Positions 43,527 through 51,851 of a DNA stretch of 64,000 bases are shown here, piece by piece. This DNA comes from Hyphomicrobium sp. Lineage in GTDB: Bacteria > Pseudomonadota > Alphaproteobacteria > Rhizobiales > Hyphomicrobiaceae. Location: NCBI RefSeq assembly GCF_003987855.1, contig NZ_RXIZ01000013.1:143746-207745 (forward strand). The letters run 5' to 3'. The notes under the pieces are model-generated. The model was not told the origin of the DNA. It did not search any database and saw nothing but the letters and a program-made list of their open reading frames with translations. The translations under genes were made by a program, and so were the position numbers. Position 1 is the first letter of the stretch. Every line of letters begins with the position of its first letter.

Positions 43527-45179
43527 TTATTCGGCCGGTGCGGCGACGACGCCGGGGCGGAGTTCGGGGGCAGCGGCAACTTTGGGCTGATCTTTGACGT
43601 CGACCGGCTGGTCGCCTCTGATCGTGCGCCAGACGTTGTAGGCCATGATCAAGCCACCGAGCAGGAACAGCACACCGCCCGTCGCTCGAATTACGTAAGG
43701 CCAATGAAGCGCCTCGACGGTCTCGATGAAGGAGTATTTCAGGAAGCCCAGGTGATCGTAGGCCCGCCACATCAAGCCTTGCGTGATGCCGGCAACCCAC
43801 ATCGAAGAGATGTAGAGAACGATGCCGATCATCGCCAACCAGAAGTGCCATTCGACGAGGCGCATCGAGTAGAGGCCTTCGCGTTTCCAAAGCCACGGTA
43901 CCATGCAGTAGACAGCACCGAAGGAGATCATTCCAACCCATCCGAGGGCGCCCGAATGGACATGCCCGATGGTCCAGTCCGTATAGTGGGAAAGGGAATT
44001 CACGGCCTTGATCGACATGAGCGGGCCTTCGAACGTCGACATGCCGTAGAACGCGACCGACACGACGAGCAGACGGATGACCGCGTCCGTTCGCAGCCGG
44101 TCCCACGCGCCTGAAAGCGTCATCAGGCCGTTGATCATGCCGCCCCACGAGGGCATCCAGAGCATGATCGAAAACGTCATACCGAGTGTTTGCGCCCACT
44201 CAGGCAGGGCGGTGTAATGAAGGTGGTGCGGACCAGCCCAGATATAGAGGAAGATCAGCGACCAGAAATGGACGATCGACAGACGATAGGAATAGATGGG
44301 CCGCTCAGCGCGCTTCGGGATGAAGTAATACATAATGCCGAGGAAGCCGGCGGTGAGCAGGAAGCCGACGGCGTTATGTCCGTACCACCACTGCGTCATC
44401 GCTCCTTGAACGCCGGGGAACAGCGGATAGCTTTCAGACCCCAGCCATGAAACCGGCAGCGATAAATTGTTGACGATGTGAAGCATGGCAATCGTCACGA
44501 TGAAGGCGAGGTAGAACCAGTTCGCAACGTAGATGTGGGGTTCTTCGCGCTTTCTCAGCGTGCCGAGAAAGACGAGCAGGTACACGACCCATACAATCGT
44601 CAGCCAAAGATCGGCGTACCATTCCGGCTCGGCGTATTCTTTGCCCTGGGTGATGCCAAGCACGTAGCCCGATGCTGCGATGACGATGAAGAGCTGATAT
44701 CCCCAGACGACGAACCAGGGTGCCCATCGGCCAGGAAGACGGGCGCGGCACGTTCGCTGCACAACGTAGAGCGAGGTGGCGATCAACGCATTGCCGCCAA
44801 ATGCGAAAATAACGGCCGACGTATGCACGGGCCTCAGCCGACCGAAGTTGGTCCAGGGAAGATCGAGGTTGAGCGCGGGAAACGCGAGCTGCCAAGCGAG
44901 GACGTCGCCCACGAGAAATCCGACGATGCCCCAAAACACGCAGGCGATCGTCGCGACCCGGATCGGGCCATCGAAATAGCCCGACGGTTTTTCGGTTCGT
45001 TCCGCCGGCCGGGACGCAATGACGAATAAAGCGGCGGCGCTTGCAAGCCCAAAGATAAGGCCGTGCAATCGCATGCCGCCGTCCGTGCCGGCAATAGCCA
45101 GGATCAAGCCGATAGTTGTGAAAAGCAGAGCACTCGCGAGAACCGGAATGTTGCCCATCCGACCCGTGGTTTCCGTCAC
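43527..45179 (-). CDS. ccoN: cbb3 oxidase catalytic subunit CcoN/FixN
   Basis: CcoN is the heme b/heme b3-CuB subunit that reduces O2 with high affinity. The 550-residue protein has twelve or more transmembrane helices. Ligand-bearing segments visible are [20 protein letters not shown] (low-spin heme), [18 protein letters not shown] (CuB His with the cross-linked Tyr region), [11 protein letters not shown] (CuB His pair) and [17 protein letters not shown] (heme ligands). A C-terminal Pro/Ala/Val tail extends into the periplasm or cytoplasm. An FNR/FixK-type box lies 78 bases upstream, so expression should rise under low oxygen. Confidence 0.97.
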   Translation of the reverse strand: MTETTGRMGNIPVLASALLFTTIGLILAIAGTDGGMRLHGLIFGLASAAALFVIASRPAERTEKPSGYFDGPIRVATIACVFWGIVGFLVGDVLAWQLAFPALNLDLPWTNFGRLRPVHTSAVIFAFGGNALIATSLYVVQRTCRARLPGRWAPWFVVWGYQLFIVIAASGYVLGITQGKEYAEPEWYADLWLTIVWVVYLLVFLGTLRKREEPHIYVANWFYLAFIVTIAMLHIVNNLSLPVSWLGSESYPLFPGVQGAMTQWWYGHNAVGFLLTAGFLGIMYYFIPKRAERPIYSYRLSIVHFWSLIFLYIWAGPHHLHYTALPEWAQTLGMTFSIMLWMPSWGGMINGLMTLSGAWDRLRTDAVIRLLVVSVAFYGMSTFEGPLMSIKAVNSLSHYTDWTIGHVHSGALGWVGMISFGAVYCMVPWLWKREGLYSMRLVEWHFWLAMIGIVLYISSMWVAGITQGLMWRAYDHLGFLKYSFIETVEALHWPYVIRATGGVLFLLGGLIMAYNVWRTIRGDQPVDVKDQPKVAAAPELRPGVVAAPAE

Positions 45180-45626
45180 AGCCGTCCCTCCGCGCCCGTT
45201 CGTAAGGCATCATTTTTATGAGGAAGCAGTGATCAATCGGGCGGCGCATGGCGACCTTGACTTGCGTCAAGAGGGGGGCGGGTCAGAGTTCATTCGTTCG
45301 ACCCATATGTCGGATGAAAGACCTTGGGTTTGCGGTTCTTACCCGGGCAGACACGAAGCACCGACTGCAACAGCGCTCCCAAAAGCCTTGGCGGCCAGCC
45401 CGCTTTCCTGGTTCGCCTACGCGGACGAAAGCGACACCGATGAAACATCGCGATAGCCGGCAGGACACGGCAAGCCGTCGCGGATCCATCGGAAAAGAAG
45501 TGAGGGTGCCTGCTTCTACAACGGACATATCACCGGGAAAAAATCCCCGGCGAATCTGGATTGCTTATCGGGTGTCGCTCGTTAGAACGGCAGAAGGGTC
45601 TACGCGCGGGGTGAGCTCGGACAGTC
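45180..45626. promoter_or_regulatory. Divergent intergenic region between ccoN and response regulator
   Basis: The 447-base region holds the ccoN promoter (with the FNR/FixK-type box given separately) and the promoter of the plus-strand response regulator. Long open frames cross it but lack a ribosome-binding site and family resemblance. I see no further gene. Confidence 0.5.
45257..45270. promoter_or_regulatory. FNR/FixK-type operator upstream of ccoN
   Basis: TTGACTTGCGTCAA is a perfect inverted repeat matching the TTGA-N6-TCAA consensus of FNR, Anr and FixK regulators. It starts 78 bases upstream of the ccoN ATG, a suitable distance for activation from about -41. Confidence 0.8.
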
Positions 45627-46244
45627 GTGAAGCTTCTGATTGTCGAGGATCATCCAATCGTGATTTCCGGATGCCGCGCCTTATTTGCAGAGGCAGGTGG
45701 GATGGAAATCGAGGAGGCGCGCACGGCAGCGGATGCGCGTCTCGCTCTGACCCGTGACGCGCCAGACGTGACCATCATCGATATCAATCTGCCGGACGGA
45801 TCCGGTCTTGAGCTTACACGCGAGTTCGTTGCGAACTATCCAGATCTTCGCGTCGTCGTGTTCTCAATGAACGAGACACCGATCCTTGCGGTGCAGGCGC
45901 TTCAGGCCGGGGCGAAGGGTTACGTCAGCAAGACGGGAGGCTCGACGGATCTGCGTGAGGCCGTCTTCGCTGTTGCGCGCGGCGAGACCTGGGTCTCGGG
46001 AGATCTGATTCAAGCGATGGCGTTGCTCCGCGCTCAAAACGGTGCGACGGCAGAGCTTCTCAATGAACGGGAGCGACTGGTGTTGCGCATGCTGGCGCGC
46101 GGGCGAAGCATGGCAGAGATCGCCAACGATATTTCGGTCTCCTACAAAACGGTGGCGTCCGACTGCGCGCTTTTGCGAAAGAAGCTCGGTGCCCGTACGT
46201 CGACCGAATTGGTTCGGATCGCTTCTGAGCTGAAGCTGATTTAA
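45627..46244 (+). CDS. NarL-family response regulator, MxaX/MxaB-like (GTG start)
   Basis: The 205-residue protein has a receiver domain (acidic pocket E7/D8, phosphoacceptor D52 in TIIDINLPDGSG, switch residues and Lys in GAKGYVSKTG) and a C-terminal LuxR-type helix-turn-helix (LVLRMLARGRSMAEIANDISVSYKTVASDCALLRKKL). Its HTH is strikingly like that of the mxaX-type regulator at 61303, sharing the SYKT[VI]A core. No sensor kinase lies beside it. In Methylorubrum the orphan regulator MxaB controls methanol oxidation, so a related role is plausible. The gene precedes lanmodulin in the same direction. Start GTG at 45627 gives the canonical KLLIVEDHP N-terminus. Confidence 0.85.
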   Translation: MKLLIVEDHPIVISGCRALFAEAGGMEIEEARTAADARLALTRDAPDVTIIDINLPDGSGLELTREFVANYPDLRVVVFSMNETPILAVQALQAGAKGYVSKTGGSTDLREAVFAVARGETWVSGDLIQAMALLRAQNGATAELLNERERLVLRMLARGRSMAEIANDISVSYKTVASDCALLRKKLGARTSTELVRIASELKLI

Positions 46245-46264
46245 AATCTGGCCTGCATCTTTCC

Positions 46265-46320
46265 CGGGAAATTATTCCCATATTTCCTTCCAAATTATCA
46301 CCTTAAGTCGGGAAATTATC
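46265..46320. repeat. Three phased AAATTATC-type repeats upstream of lanmodulin
   Basis: AAATTAT followed by T/C occurs at 46269, 46292 and 46313. The outer copies share the longer CGGGAAATTAT. Centre-to-centre distances of 23 and 21 bases are about two helical turns. The block lies 111-162 bases before the lanM ATG, in an otherwise GC-rich region, so it may be a regulator-binding array. Confidence 0.5.
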
Positions 46321-46430
46321 CTCTGATACTTTGCCAAATGTATTGCGTTCCGGAGGGATGATCTCCGGTTGCCGGGCACGATTTGCAAATCGGGCGCGCG
46401 CTCGAGCCGCCCACAGAGGAGCCTTTCGAT

Positions 46431-46838
46431 ATGCAACTGCGATATTTGACGGCCGCTGCGCTACTGGCGATTGTTGGCGTCGCTGCCGTTCAATCCGTCA
46501 AGCCGGTAAGTGCAGCTTCGGCCGCGCTGACGAACCTTGATCCGGATAGCGACGGCACCGTCGATGTAACGGAAGCGAAGAATGCGGGCGTTAAGGCGTT
46601 CAGCAAACTCGATCCGGACAAGGATGGCACGCTGGACGCGAAGGAACTCACAGGGCGCGTCGATGGAGCCGGCCTCAAGACTGCAGATCCCGACACCGAT
46701 GGAACGCTCGATCAGAAGGAGTACGAGGACCTCGTCGTCCTTCGATTCAAAGCGGCTGATCCAGACAATGATGGAACCCTTGACGACAAGGAGCTAGCCT
46801 CTGACGCAGGTAAATCCTTCCTGCTTCTCGTGGAGTGA
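46431..46838 (+). CDS. lanM: Lanmodulin, periplasmic lanthanide-binding EF-hand protein
   Basis: The 135-residue product has a signal peptide (cleavage near residue 28, after VSA) and four EF-hand loops at 37-48 (DPDSDGTVDVTE), 61-72 (DPDKDGTLDAKE), 86-97 (DPDTDGTLDQKE) and 110-121 (DPDNDGTLDDKE). All have proline at loop position 2, aspartate at position 9 and glutamate at position 12. The EF hands are separated by only 12-13 residues. These are the hallmarks of lanmodulin, the picomolar-affinity lanthanide binder of methylotrophs, and unlike calmodulin-type proteins. Loop 4 begins with Asp where the Methylorubrum protein has Asn. The ATG at 46431 follows AGGAG. Location near mxa and xoxF supports a role in lanthanide handling. 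Confidence 0.9.
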   Translation: MQLRYLTAAALLAIVGVAAVQSVKPVSAASAALTNLDPDSDGTVDVTEAKNAGVKAFSKLDPDKDGTLDAKELTGRVDGAGLKTADPDTDGTLDQKEYEDLVVLRFKAADPDNDGTLDDKELASDAGKSFLLLVE

Positions 46839-46844
46839 TTTCCT

Positions 46845-46891
46845 TGGCTGCCCGGATTTTCTGCAAGTCACTTTCGGGCAGCCCCTTTCTT
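46845..46891 (+). terminator. Intrinsic terminator after lanmodulin gene
   Basis: Arms GGCTGCCCG and CGGGCAGCC pair perfectly around a loop of about 20 bases and are followed by CCTTTCTT. The structure begins 8 bases after the lanM stop. Confidence 0.75.
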
Positions 46892-47043
46892 CTGTGTGCG
46901 CGCGCACGGTTTGAAGTCGCGTGTGACTTTCGCGCTGTTGAGCTTTGCCCATTTAGCCTGCACGCTATCTGAAATTAAGAAGAGGCTTTGGAGGCACGCT
47001 CGAGGTTGGGGTCACACAAGGTGTGAGCAGCTAGCCTTTGGAG

Positions 47044-47430
47044 ATGCCAATGTCCTTGCCAGATCTTTCGCGGTTCGCTGTTCTTCTCGTGTCGGCGAGT
47101 GTTTTGACGGCTGCCGCCCAATCGGATGAGCCCGTGCGGGTGTCCGGCTATTTCTGCGGGGCCAAGTACGAGCAGGTCGCATTCTTGCAGCGTCAGGCGG
47201 CCGGAGACAGCGAAGAAATCGCCGCGAATAACGTCAATAAGGTCGTGGGCAAGCAGACTTGCGCCTTCTTCCTTCCTGCTCATGCCATTCCCGTCGGAGA
47301 CGAAGCGGTGATGAGTGACGGTCTTGTCTACAAGGTGCAAAGCTTCATATTTCTTCCAGAGAAAGTCGAGCGATGGACCGGAACGTATTTCGGGTCGATG
47401 CAGTCGAAGCGCACGTTCAGCGAACTTTGA
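47044..47430 (+). CDS. Small secreted protein of unknown function
   Basis: The product is about 128 residues from the ATG at 47044 (or 47050). It has a signal peptide (SLPDLSRFAVLLVSASVLTAAAQS) and a small soluble domain with two cysteines (GYFCGAKYEQVAFL and KQTCAFFLPAHAIPVGDEAVM) that may form a disulfide. It lies between lanmodulin and mxaH, on the lanmodulin strand but behind its terminator, so it probably has its own promoter. I do not recognise a family. The context suggests a methylotrophy-linked periplasmic function, which is inference. Confidence 0.6.
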   Translation: MPMSLPDLSRFAVLLVSASVLTAAAQSDEPVRVSGYFCGAKYEQVAFLQRQAAGDSEEIAANNVNKVVGKQTCAFFLPAHAIPVGDEAVMSDGLVYKVQSFIFLPEKVERWTGTYFGSMQSKRTFSEL

Positions 47431-47449
47431 TCCTGATCATCTGTCTTGA

Positions 47450-47785
47450 TCATAGTGCCCGTCGGTGAGGGTCGTCGGGCAGCTTGCCTTCGGGAAGGCA
47501 GGGCCTCGCAGAAGCGGTGCACTTGATGGTGTCGAACGGGCCTGGATGACACGTCAAGGCTTTGTCTTTCGCGCGCTCCCACACTTCATAGCCGGCGCCT
47601 AGCGCTCCTGCGCGCGACGACCACCACGTTGTTGCCGCGGATTTTGCTTCCTGCTCAGTCTTTCCCGTAGCCTCGCCGCTCTTGACGCCTTCGCCGCAGA
47701 AGACTCCTGCGTAAGCCCCGTTCAGCGGGATGGCAAAAATGGCGAGGCCAACGAAGACAAGAGAACTAGTCTGGCTGGCCTGCAA
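47450..47785 (-). CDS. mxaH: Small secreted protein at the end of the mxa operon, probable MxaH
   Basis: The gene follows mxaE on the same strand in the place of mxaH in the mxaFJGIRSACKLDEH order. From a TTG at 47785, overlapping the mxaE end by 20 bases, the product is 111 residues with a signal peptide (SSLVFVGLAIFAIPLNGAYA) and a mature domain containing FCGEGVKSGEATG, a WERAKDKALTCHPGP segment and CTASARPCLP; four Cys could form two disulfides. The frame is open further upstream inside mxaE but that is a shadow. The symbol rests mainly on synteny, as mxaH has no established biochemical function. Confidence 0.6.
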   Translation of the reverse strand: MQASQTSSLVFVGLAIFAIPLNGAYAGVFCGEGVKSGEATGKTEQEAKSAATTWWSSRAGALGAGYEVWERAKDKALTCHPGPFDTIKCTASARPCLPEGKLPDDPHRRAL

Positions 47786-48728
47786 CCAGAACCATGCGGG
47801 GACCTTCTGGACATGCAATGCGTTTGATTTCTGTTTTGCTTTTGAGATCGAGCACGGAAACGCTCGCCGAAAACCAGTTCGCAACATATGCCTTACTCCC
47901 ATCTGCAAGCGTTCCTACGCCTTCCGGGTAACGACCCACTTTGATTTCGCCCTGCTCCAGATGCGACCGTGCATCGTAGATCGATACCGAGCCGCCGTGC
48001 TGGTTGGCGACCAAGATCTCAGAGTTGTCATTCGTTATGGCGACGCCGTACGGCATCGCGCGGGTCGGGGACGATGCAACAACGCTCAGCGATCTCGTGT
48101 CGATGATCGAAAGCGTGGCAGCTTGAACGTTGGCGACGGCCAGCTGCTGTTCATCGGCGCTGAGCGCCAACGCGAAGGGGGCGCGACCGACTGCGACTTC
48201 CTTCAGAACCGACAGAGCGGAGGTGTCAATGACCGCCACATTGTTCGACTCGCGATCCGCCACGTAGACGCGATCTCCGTCTCGGGTCGTGGCGAGATGT
48301 GCAGGCGAGCGGCCGACGGCCAAGGAATTTTCGACGATACCAGTATCGGCGTTGACGATCGATATCCGGTTCGCGCCCCAATCTCCAACGAACAAGCGGT
48401 CGTGGCGATCGGAGGCGATGCCGAAGGGTTGTCCGCCAATCTTGAATCGCGCGGAGACCACGCGCCGATGTAGGTCAATAACAGCGATTTCACCGCTATC
48501 GGGGAGAGTGACGTAGGCCTTCTCGTTTGCGGCGTCGATGGTGAATGCCGCCGGCTTGCCATCAAGGGATATTTTGTCGGTGATTTCGTCGGTCTTCGCG
48601 TCGATAGTAGAGAGAATGCCGTCGTCTTGGCTCAGGACATAGACGCTCTGCGCGTAAGCGGCGCCATGCGAACACGTCGCCGCGACTGATATCGCAATGG
48701 CGGAGGCGATCGCGAGACGGCGCCTCAC
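47766..48728 (-). CDS. mxaE: YVTN-type beta-propeller protein in the mxaE position
   Basis: The 320-residue periplasmic protein has a signal peptide (cleavage near AYA-QS, residue 27) and about seven repeated blades of the YVTN/NHL type (for example AYVTLPDSGEIAVIDL, VYVADRESNNVAVIDT, ILVANQHGGSVSIYD). Propellers of this type bind proteins or small ligands rather than act as enzymes by default. The start overlaps the mxaD stop by four bases. Position between mxaD and mxaH matches mxaE. Its precise role in methanol dehydrogenase formation is not established. Confidence 0.75.
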   Translation of the reverse strand: MRRRLAIASAIAISVAATCSHGAAYAQSVYVLSQDDGILSTIDAKTDEITDKISLDGKPAAFTIDAANEKAYVTLPDSGEIAVIDLHRRVVSARFKIGGQPFGIASDRHDRLFVGDWGANRISIVNADTGIVENSLAVGRSPAHLATTRDGDRVYVADRESNNVAVIDTSALSVLKEVAVGRAPFALALSADEQQLAVANVQAATLSIIDTRSLSVVASSPTRAMPYGVAITNDNSEILVANQHGGSVSIYDARSHLEQGEIKVGRYPEGVGTLADGSKAYVANWFSASVSVLDLKSKTEIKRIACPEGPRMVLVAGQPD

Positions 48729-49261
48729 TTTTTGGATTCCAATTTGGTCTTGAGGCCATTCAGGCCGGCTTTGATGAACTCGGTCGTTGCCTTGACGGCC
48801 GCGTCATCATTCTTGTCCTCCGGCGGCTCATTGCCGGTATCAAAGCGATAAAGGCGCGATATCCATTCGACTTGGCTGCCGCCGTCCGCGGGTTGCACCG
48901 TGATGGCCATCGAGTACGAGCTTACTGGCAGAGCTGCGAAGTCCTCGTTCTGAAGGCGGTAATTGAGCTCCATGGCTTTGTCGTCAACGGCGTCGAGGCT
49001 ATCGACGAGTTCACCGCCCGACTTGAGTGTCACCGTGCGGGTCGTTTCGTTGCCGGAGCCCTCGACTTTGATCTTGCTGACGGCGGGATGCCAGGACGCG
49101 ATCGAAGCGAAATCCTTGACGACTTTCCAAACCTCATCTGGCTGGGCGGCGATGGTGATTTTCTCGTCCACTTTCTGTGGCGTCGGACCATGTGCGAATG
49201 TGGCGCCGGAGCAGGAGGCAATTCCGATGATGAGCAGCGCAGCGCGTAACCTAAGAAGCAT
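48725..49261 (-). CDS. mxaD: Methanol dehydrogenase accessory protein MxaD (SRPBCC fold)
   Basis: The 178-residue periplasmic protein (signal peptide MLLRLRAALLIIGIASCSGATFAH) has a START/SRPBCC-type domain: ITIAAQPDEVWKVVKDFASIASWHP, ...ELNYRLQ..., WISRLYRFD. MxaD is reported to aid interaction between methanol dehydrogenase and cytochrome cL. The start was set at 49261, overlapping the mxaL end by 11 bases. Confidence 0.88.
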   Translation of the reverse strand: MLLRLRAALLIIGIASCSGATFAHGPTPQKVDEKITIAAQPDEVWKVVKDFASIASWHPAVSKIKVEGSGNETTRTVTLKSGGELVDSLDAVDDKAMELNYRLQNEDFAALPVSSYSMAITVQPADGGSQVEWISRLYRFDTGNEPPEDKNDDAAVKATTEFIKAGLNGLKTKLESKK

Positions 49262-50279
49262 GGAGCAAGTTTCCTTCACGGTGGTGTGGCGTAAGGCGAA
49301 AATTCCGCAGTCGGCCGAGCCGGGAAAACGGCGCAGCTTCGACGAGTGAAAGCGCGTAAGTCGCAAGAAGAAGGGCGAGGGCGAAGATCGCGGGCACGTA
49401 GGACATGTCGGTGTTGACTGGCAGGAGTCTTGGTTCGGTCGCTGCTTTCAGTGGTGGCGCAAGTGCGCCGACGTGCTGCAGTTCTGCGTAGTGCAGCCCG
49501 GTAATGCGCGCGAGATCTTCGAGGTGTGCGGTCTTTACGGAGGTGAGTTGCTCGTCGCCGGTGGCGGGCATGGCGCCGAACGGAGCGTTGCGCGGGTTAT
49601 AGCCTTCGCGTGTTTCGGCGTCTTTGGGCGGCGGACCAACGCGATTTTCCTGAGGTACGTCGGTTTCTGAATAAACGCCAATCTGGCGACCTTCGTCGTC
49701 AAATTTCGGTATCGGGATTTTCTCCGATCCGCCGACACCGACGATAATACCTTTGACGGCTGCAGGCTTGCCGTCGAATTCTGGAATGCCGCTGAGCGGT
49801 GTCGGCGGTGCCTCCTGGCCGTCGGTCATGAAGATCAAATCAGACTTCAGGCTCGAGGCGATCTCGATGGCGGAATAGAGCCCCTTGGCGATGTAGCTGT
49901 CGCCCTCCCAGGCCATGCGCCAGTCGAGCCCCGCTATCGCAGCTTCCATTGCGTCGTAGTTGTTGCAAATCTCGGCCGGCTCAAAGAGAAGATATGAGAT
50001 GCGTTCGGAGAAGACGCCGAGGCCGAGACGAGATTCGCAGGGCACGTCCTGCATGAAGTTGACGAGCGCGGACTTCGCGGCCTCGAGACGATCCTGGGAA
50101 CCCTTCGGATCACCCATATCCCGAGCATTCATGCTGCCGGTGATGTCGATTACAGCGAGAACGTCGGCAATCCGCTGATTACGGATAAGATGAAAGCCGA
50201 TGGCGGCTCCGATCGCCATTAGAAGCGAAGCCACGAGCAGCAGCGTGCGCCGATCCAAGGTGATGCCGAAGACCGTCAT
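49251..50279 (-). CDS. mxaL: VWA-domain protein MxaL
   Basis: MxaL takes part, with MxaA, MxaC, MxaK, MxaR and MxaS, in inserting calcium into methanol dehydrogenase. The 342-residue protein has one N-terminal helix (LLLVASLLMAIGAAIGFHLI), a periplasmic von Willebrand A domain with a MIDAS-like VIDITGSMNARDMG motif, and a C-terminal transmembrane helix (YVPAIFALALLLATYALSL). It overlaps mxaK by four bases. Confidence 0.9.
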   Translation of the reverse strand: MTVFGITLDRRTLLLVASLLMAIGAAIGFHLIRNQRIADVLAVIDITGSMNARDMGDPKGSQDRLEAAKSALVNFMQDVPCESRLGLGVFSERISYLLFEPAEICNNYDAMEAAIAGLDWRMAWEGDSYIAKGLYSAIEIASSLKSDLIFMTDGQEAPPTPLSGIPEFDGKPAAVKGIIVGVGGSEKIPIPKFDDEGRQIGVYSETDVPQENRVGPPPKDAETREGYNPRNAPFGAMPATGDEQLTSVKTAHLEDLARITGLHYAELQHVGALAPPLKAATEPRLLPVNTDMSYVPAIFALALLLATYALSLVEAAPFSRLGRLRNFRLTPHHREGNLLHAS

Positions 50280-50857
50280 GGCAGCCCCTTGGGTACGCCA
50301 GGCAGGTCCGTCCAGAGTTTCTTTGGCGCGTCAGGTGAGATTGTCTCCGGATTGTCGGCCTGGGGCAGGTCGCGAACGACGCGCATGGCGACATCGATAT
50401 TGTATCGCGTGTCCCAATTTGAGGGGTCGAGCTGAAGAGACAGGCGGTACTCGGATTTCGCGAGATTGATGAGAGCCGCTGCGGTGTCGAGATCACCCTT
50501 GCGCACGGTTTCTCCGGCGAGAAGCGTGCGGGCGTTGGCAATGTTATAGAGAGCCGCGGCACGGACGGCGGGCGACAAGCCGGCCTCGGCGCTGCTCAAG
50601 ATTGCCTGGGCCTCGTCAATCTTGTCTCTGCGAACCGATTCATTGATGCGCGCGAGAATTTCCTGCGGCTCGGCTCGGTGCACCTCGATCGGCACATCGC
50701 GACGGGCAAGAAGCGCCCGGATGTTGTGGTTTGCCCATTCGGTTCGAAGCAAGGAGGTCGCGGCGTATCCGAACCATATGGCGCCGGCTGCAGCGAGGCA
50801 CCAAAGCATCCTGCGGCGCTGACTTCCTACGATCGATGCAATCCGCTTAGGAGACAT
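50276..50857 (-). CDS. mxaK: Methanol dehydrogenase assembly protein MxaK
   Basis: The 193-residue protein has an N-terminal transmembrane helix (RMLWCLAAAGAIWFGYAATSLL) and a TPR-like helical periplasmic domain (ILARINESVRRDKIDEAQAIL, AALYNIANARTLLAG, AKSEYRLSLQLDPSNWDTRYNI). The start at 50857 overlaps mxaC by 11 bases. It is thought to be a scaffold for the VWA proteins MxaC and MxaL during calcium insertion. Confidence 0.88.
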   Translation of the reverse strand: MSPKRIASIVGSQRRRMLWCLAAAGAIWFGYAATSLLRTEWANHNIRALLARRDVPIEVHRAEPQEILARINESVRRDKIDEAQAILSSAEAGLSPAVRAAALYNIANARTLLAGETVRKGDLDTAAALINLAKSEYRLSLQLDPSNWDTRYNIDVAMRVVRDLPQADNPETISPDAPKKLWTDLPGVPKGLP

Positions 50858-51851
50858 GAGCGTTCCCCCAACTTGGTTTGAGCGTTCGAGCGCACAGTTT
50901 CGCAGCCAGAAGTAGCGCCAGCGCGATAGCGGCCAGCGCATAGGCCCAACGGGACAAATCGTATTGAGGGGTGCGCTCGGTGTAGACGATGGGTGTCTGC
51001 TCGAGCTTACCGATATCGGCGATGGCAGCTTTCACCGCTTCTGCGTTCTCCGCTTCATAGGCGTGATACGGGATGCGCAAGCTTTCGAAGAATATATTGA
51101 GGTGGCGCTCGGGTAACGCCTGGGGCGTGTCTTCCGCGCCTGGTGGCGGAGTTGCGAACATGCTGTTCGAGCCCTCCGTTCGCAGATAGAGGAAATACAG
51201 GTGTACGGGCCGGCGCGCGAACTCGGTGCGAAGGCTTTCCTGTACGCGGCGGCCGACGACGGCGACACCATCGGACACGAGAACAATCGCACGCGACCCA
51301 GGAAGCACGTCCTCGTCAATCATGCTCAGGCCCATGCCCAGGCCACGCCCTACGTCGGTGAAGGCCAAGCCCGGGCGATCGATCGCGTCGATCGCGTTGA
51401 GAACGATGCCCTTGTGATCGGTAATCGGAACGACATGCATCGGCGCGGTAGAAAACTCCGCGACGCCGAAGCGATCATGCTTACGCTCGATAACAAAATC
51501 CTTGAGGAGGCGCTTTGCGGCTGCCGACTTCGACTCTTCTTCGCCGCTTGGTTGGCGACCGGCAAAGGTGTCGTTCATGCTCGAAGAGCGATCGATGAGG
51601 AGAACAATATGAGCGCCCTGCCCGAAGCGCTGGATAACGCGCTCGCGTAGAGCGATGCCGGAAACTCCGAGAACGAGGCCTCCGATCGCCACTGCACCGG
51701 CCGTTCGTAGGGCCCAGGTGACGCCCTGCGAGAGCCTGTCCAAAGGCACGAATTGAAGCGCCGGGTAGCCGTCCTGCTTTTGCAGTGCGAGGAAGAAGGG
51801 CACCAGAGCCAACGGCATCAAATACAACCAGAGTGGATTGGTGAAAATCAT
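50847..51851 (-). CDS. mxaC: VWA-domain membrane protein MxaC
   Basis: The 334-residue protein has N-terminal helices (FTNPLWLYLMPLALVPFFLAL; TAGAVAIGGLVLGVSGIAL), a VWA domain with MIDAS DRSSSMND, and a C-terminal helix (ALAAIALALLLAAKLCA). This BatA/B-like architecture is typical of MxaC. It overlaps mxaA by four bases. Role: assembly and calcium insertion into methanol dehydrogenase, known from mutants of other methylotrophs. Confidence 0.9.
   Translation of the reverse strand: MIFTNPLWLYLMPLALVPFFLALQKQDGYPALQFVPLDRLSQGVTWALRTAGAVAIGGLVLGVSGIALRERVIQRFGQGAHIVLLIDRSSSMNDTFAGRQPSGEEESKSAAAKRLLKDFVIERKHDRFGVAEFSTAPMHVVPITDHKGIVLNAIDAIDRPGLAFTDVGRGLGMGLSMIDEDVLPGSRAIVLVSDGVAVVGRRVQESLRTEFARRPVHLYFLYLRTEGSNSMFATPPPGAEDTPQALPERHLNIFFESLRIPYHAYEAENAEAVKAAIADIGKLEQTPIVYTERTPQYDLSRWAYALAAIALALLLAAKLCARTLKPSWGNAHVS

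Noticed and set aside
45248..45757. Plus-strand open frame of 169 residues upstream of and overlapping the response regulator
   Set aside because: It has no ribosome-binding site, low-complexity Arg/Ser-rich content and no family resemblance. It also covers the FNR/FixK box and overlaps a real receiver domain in another frame.
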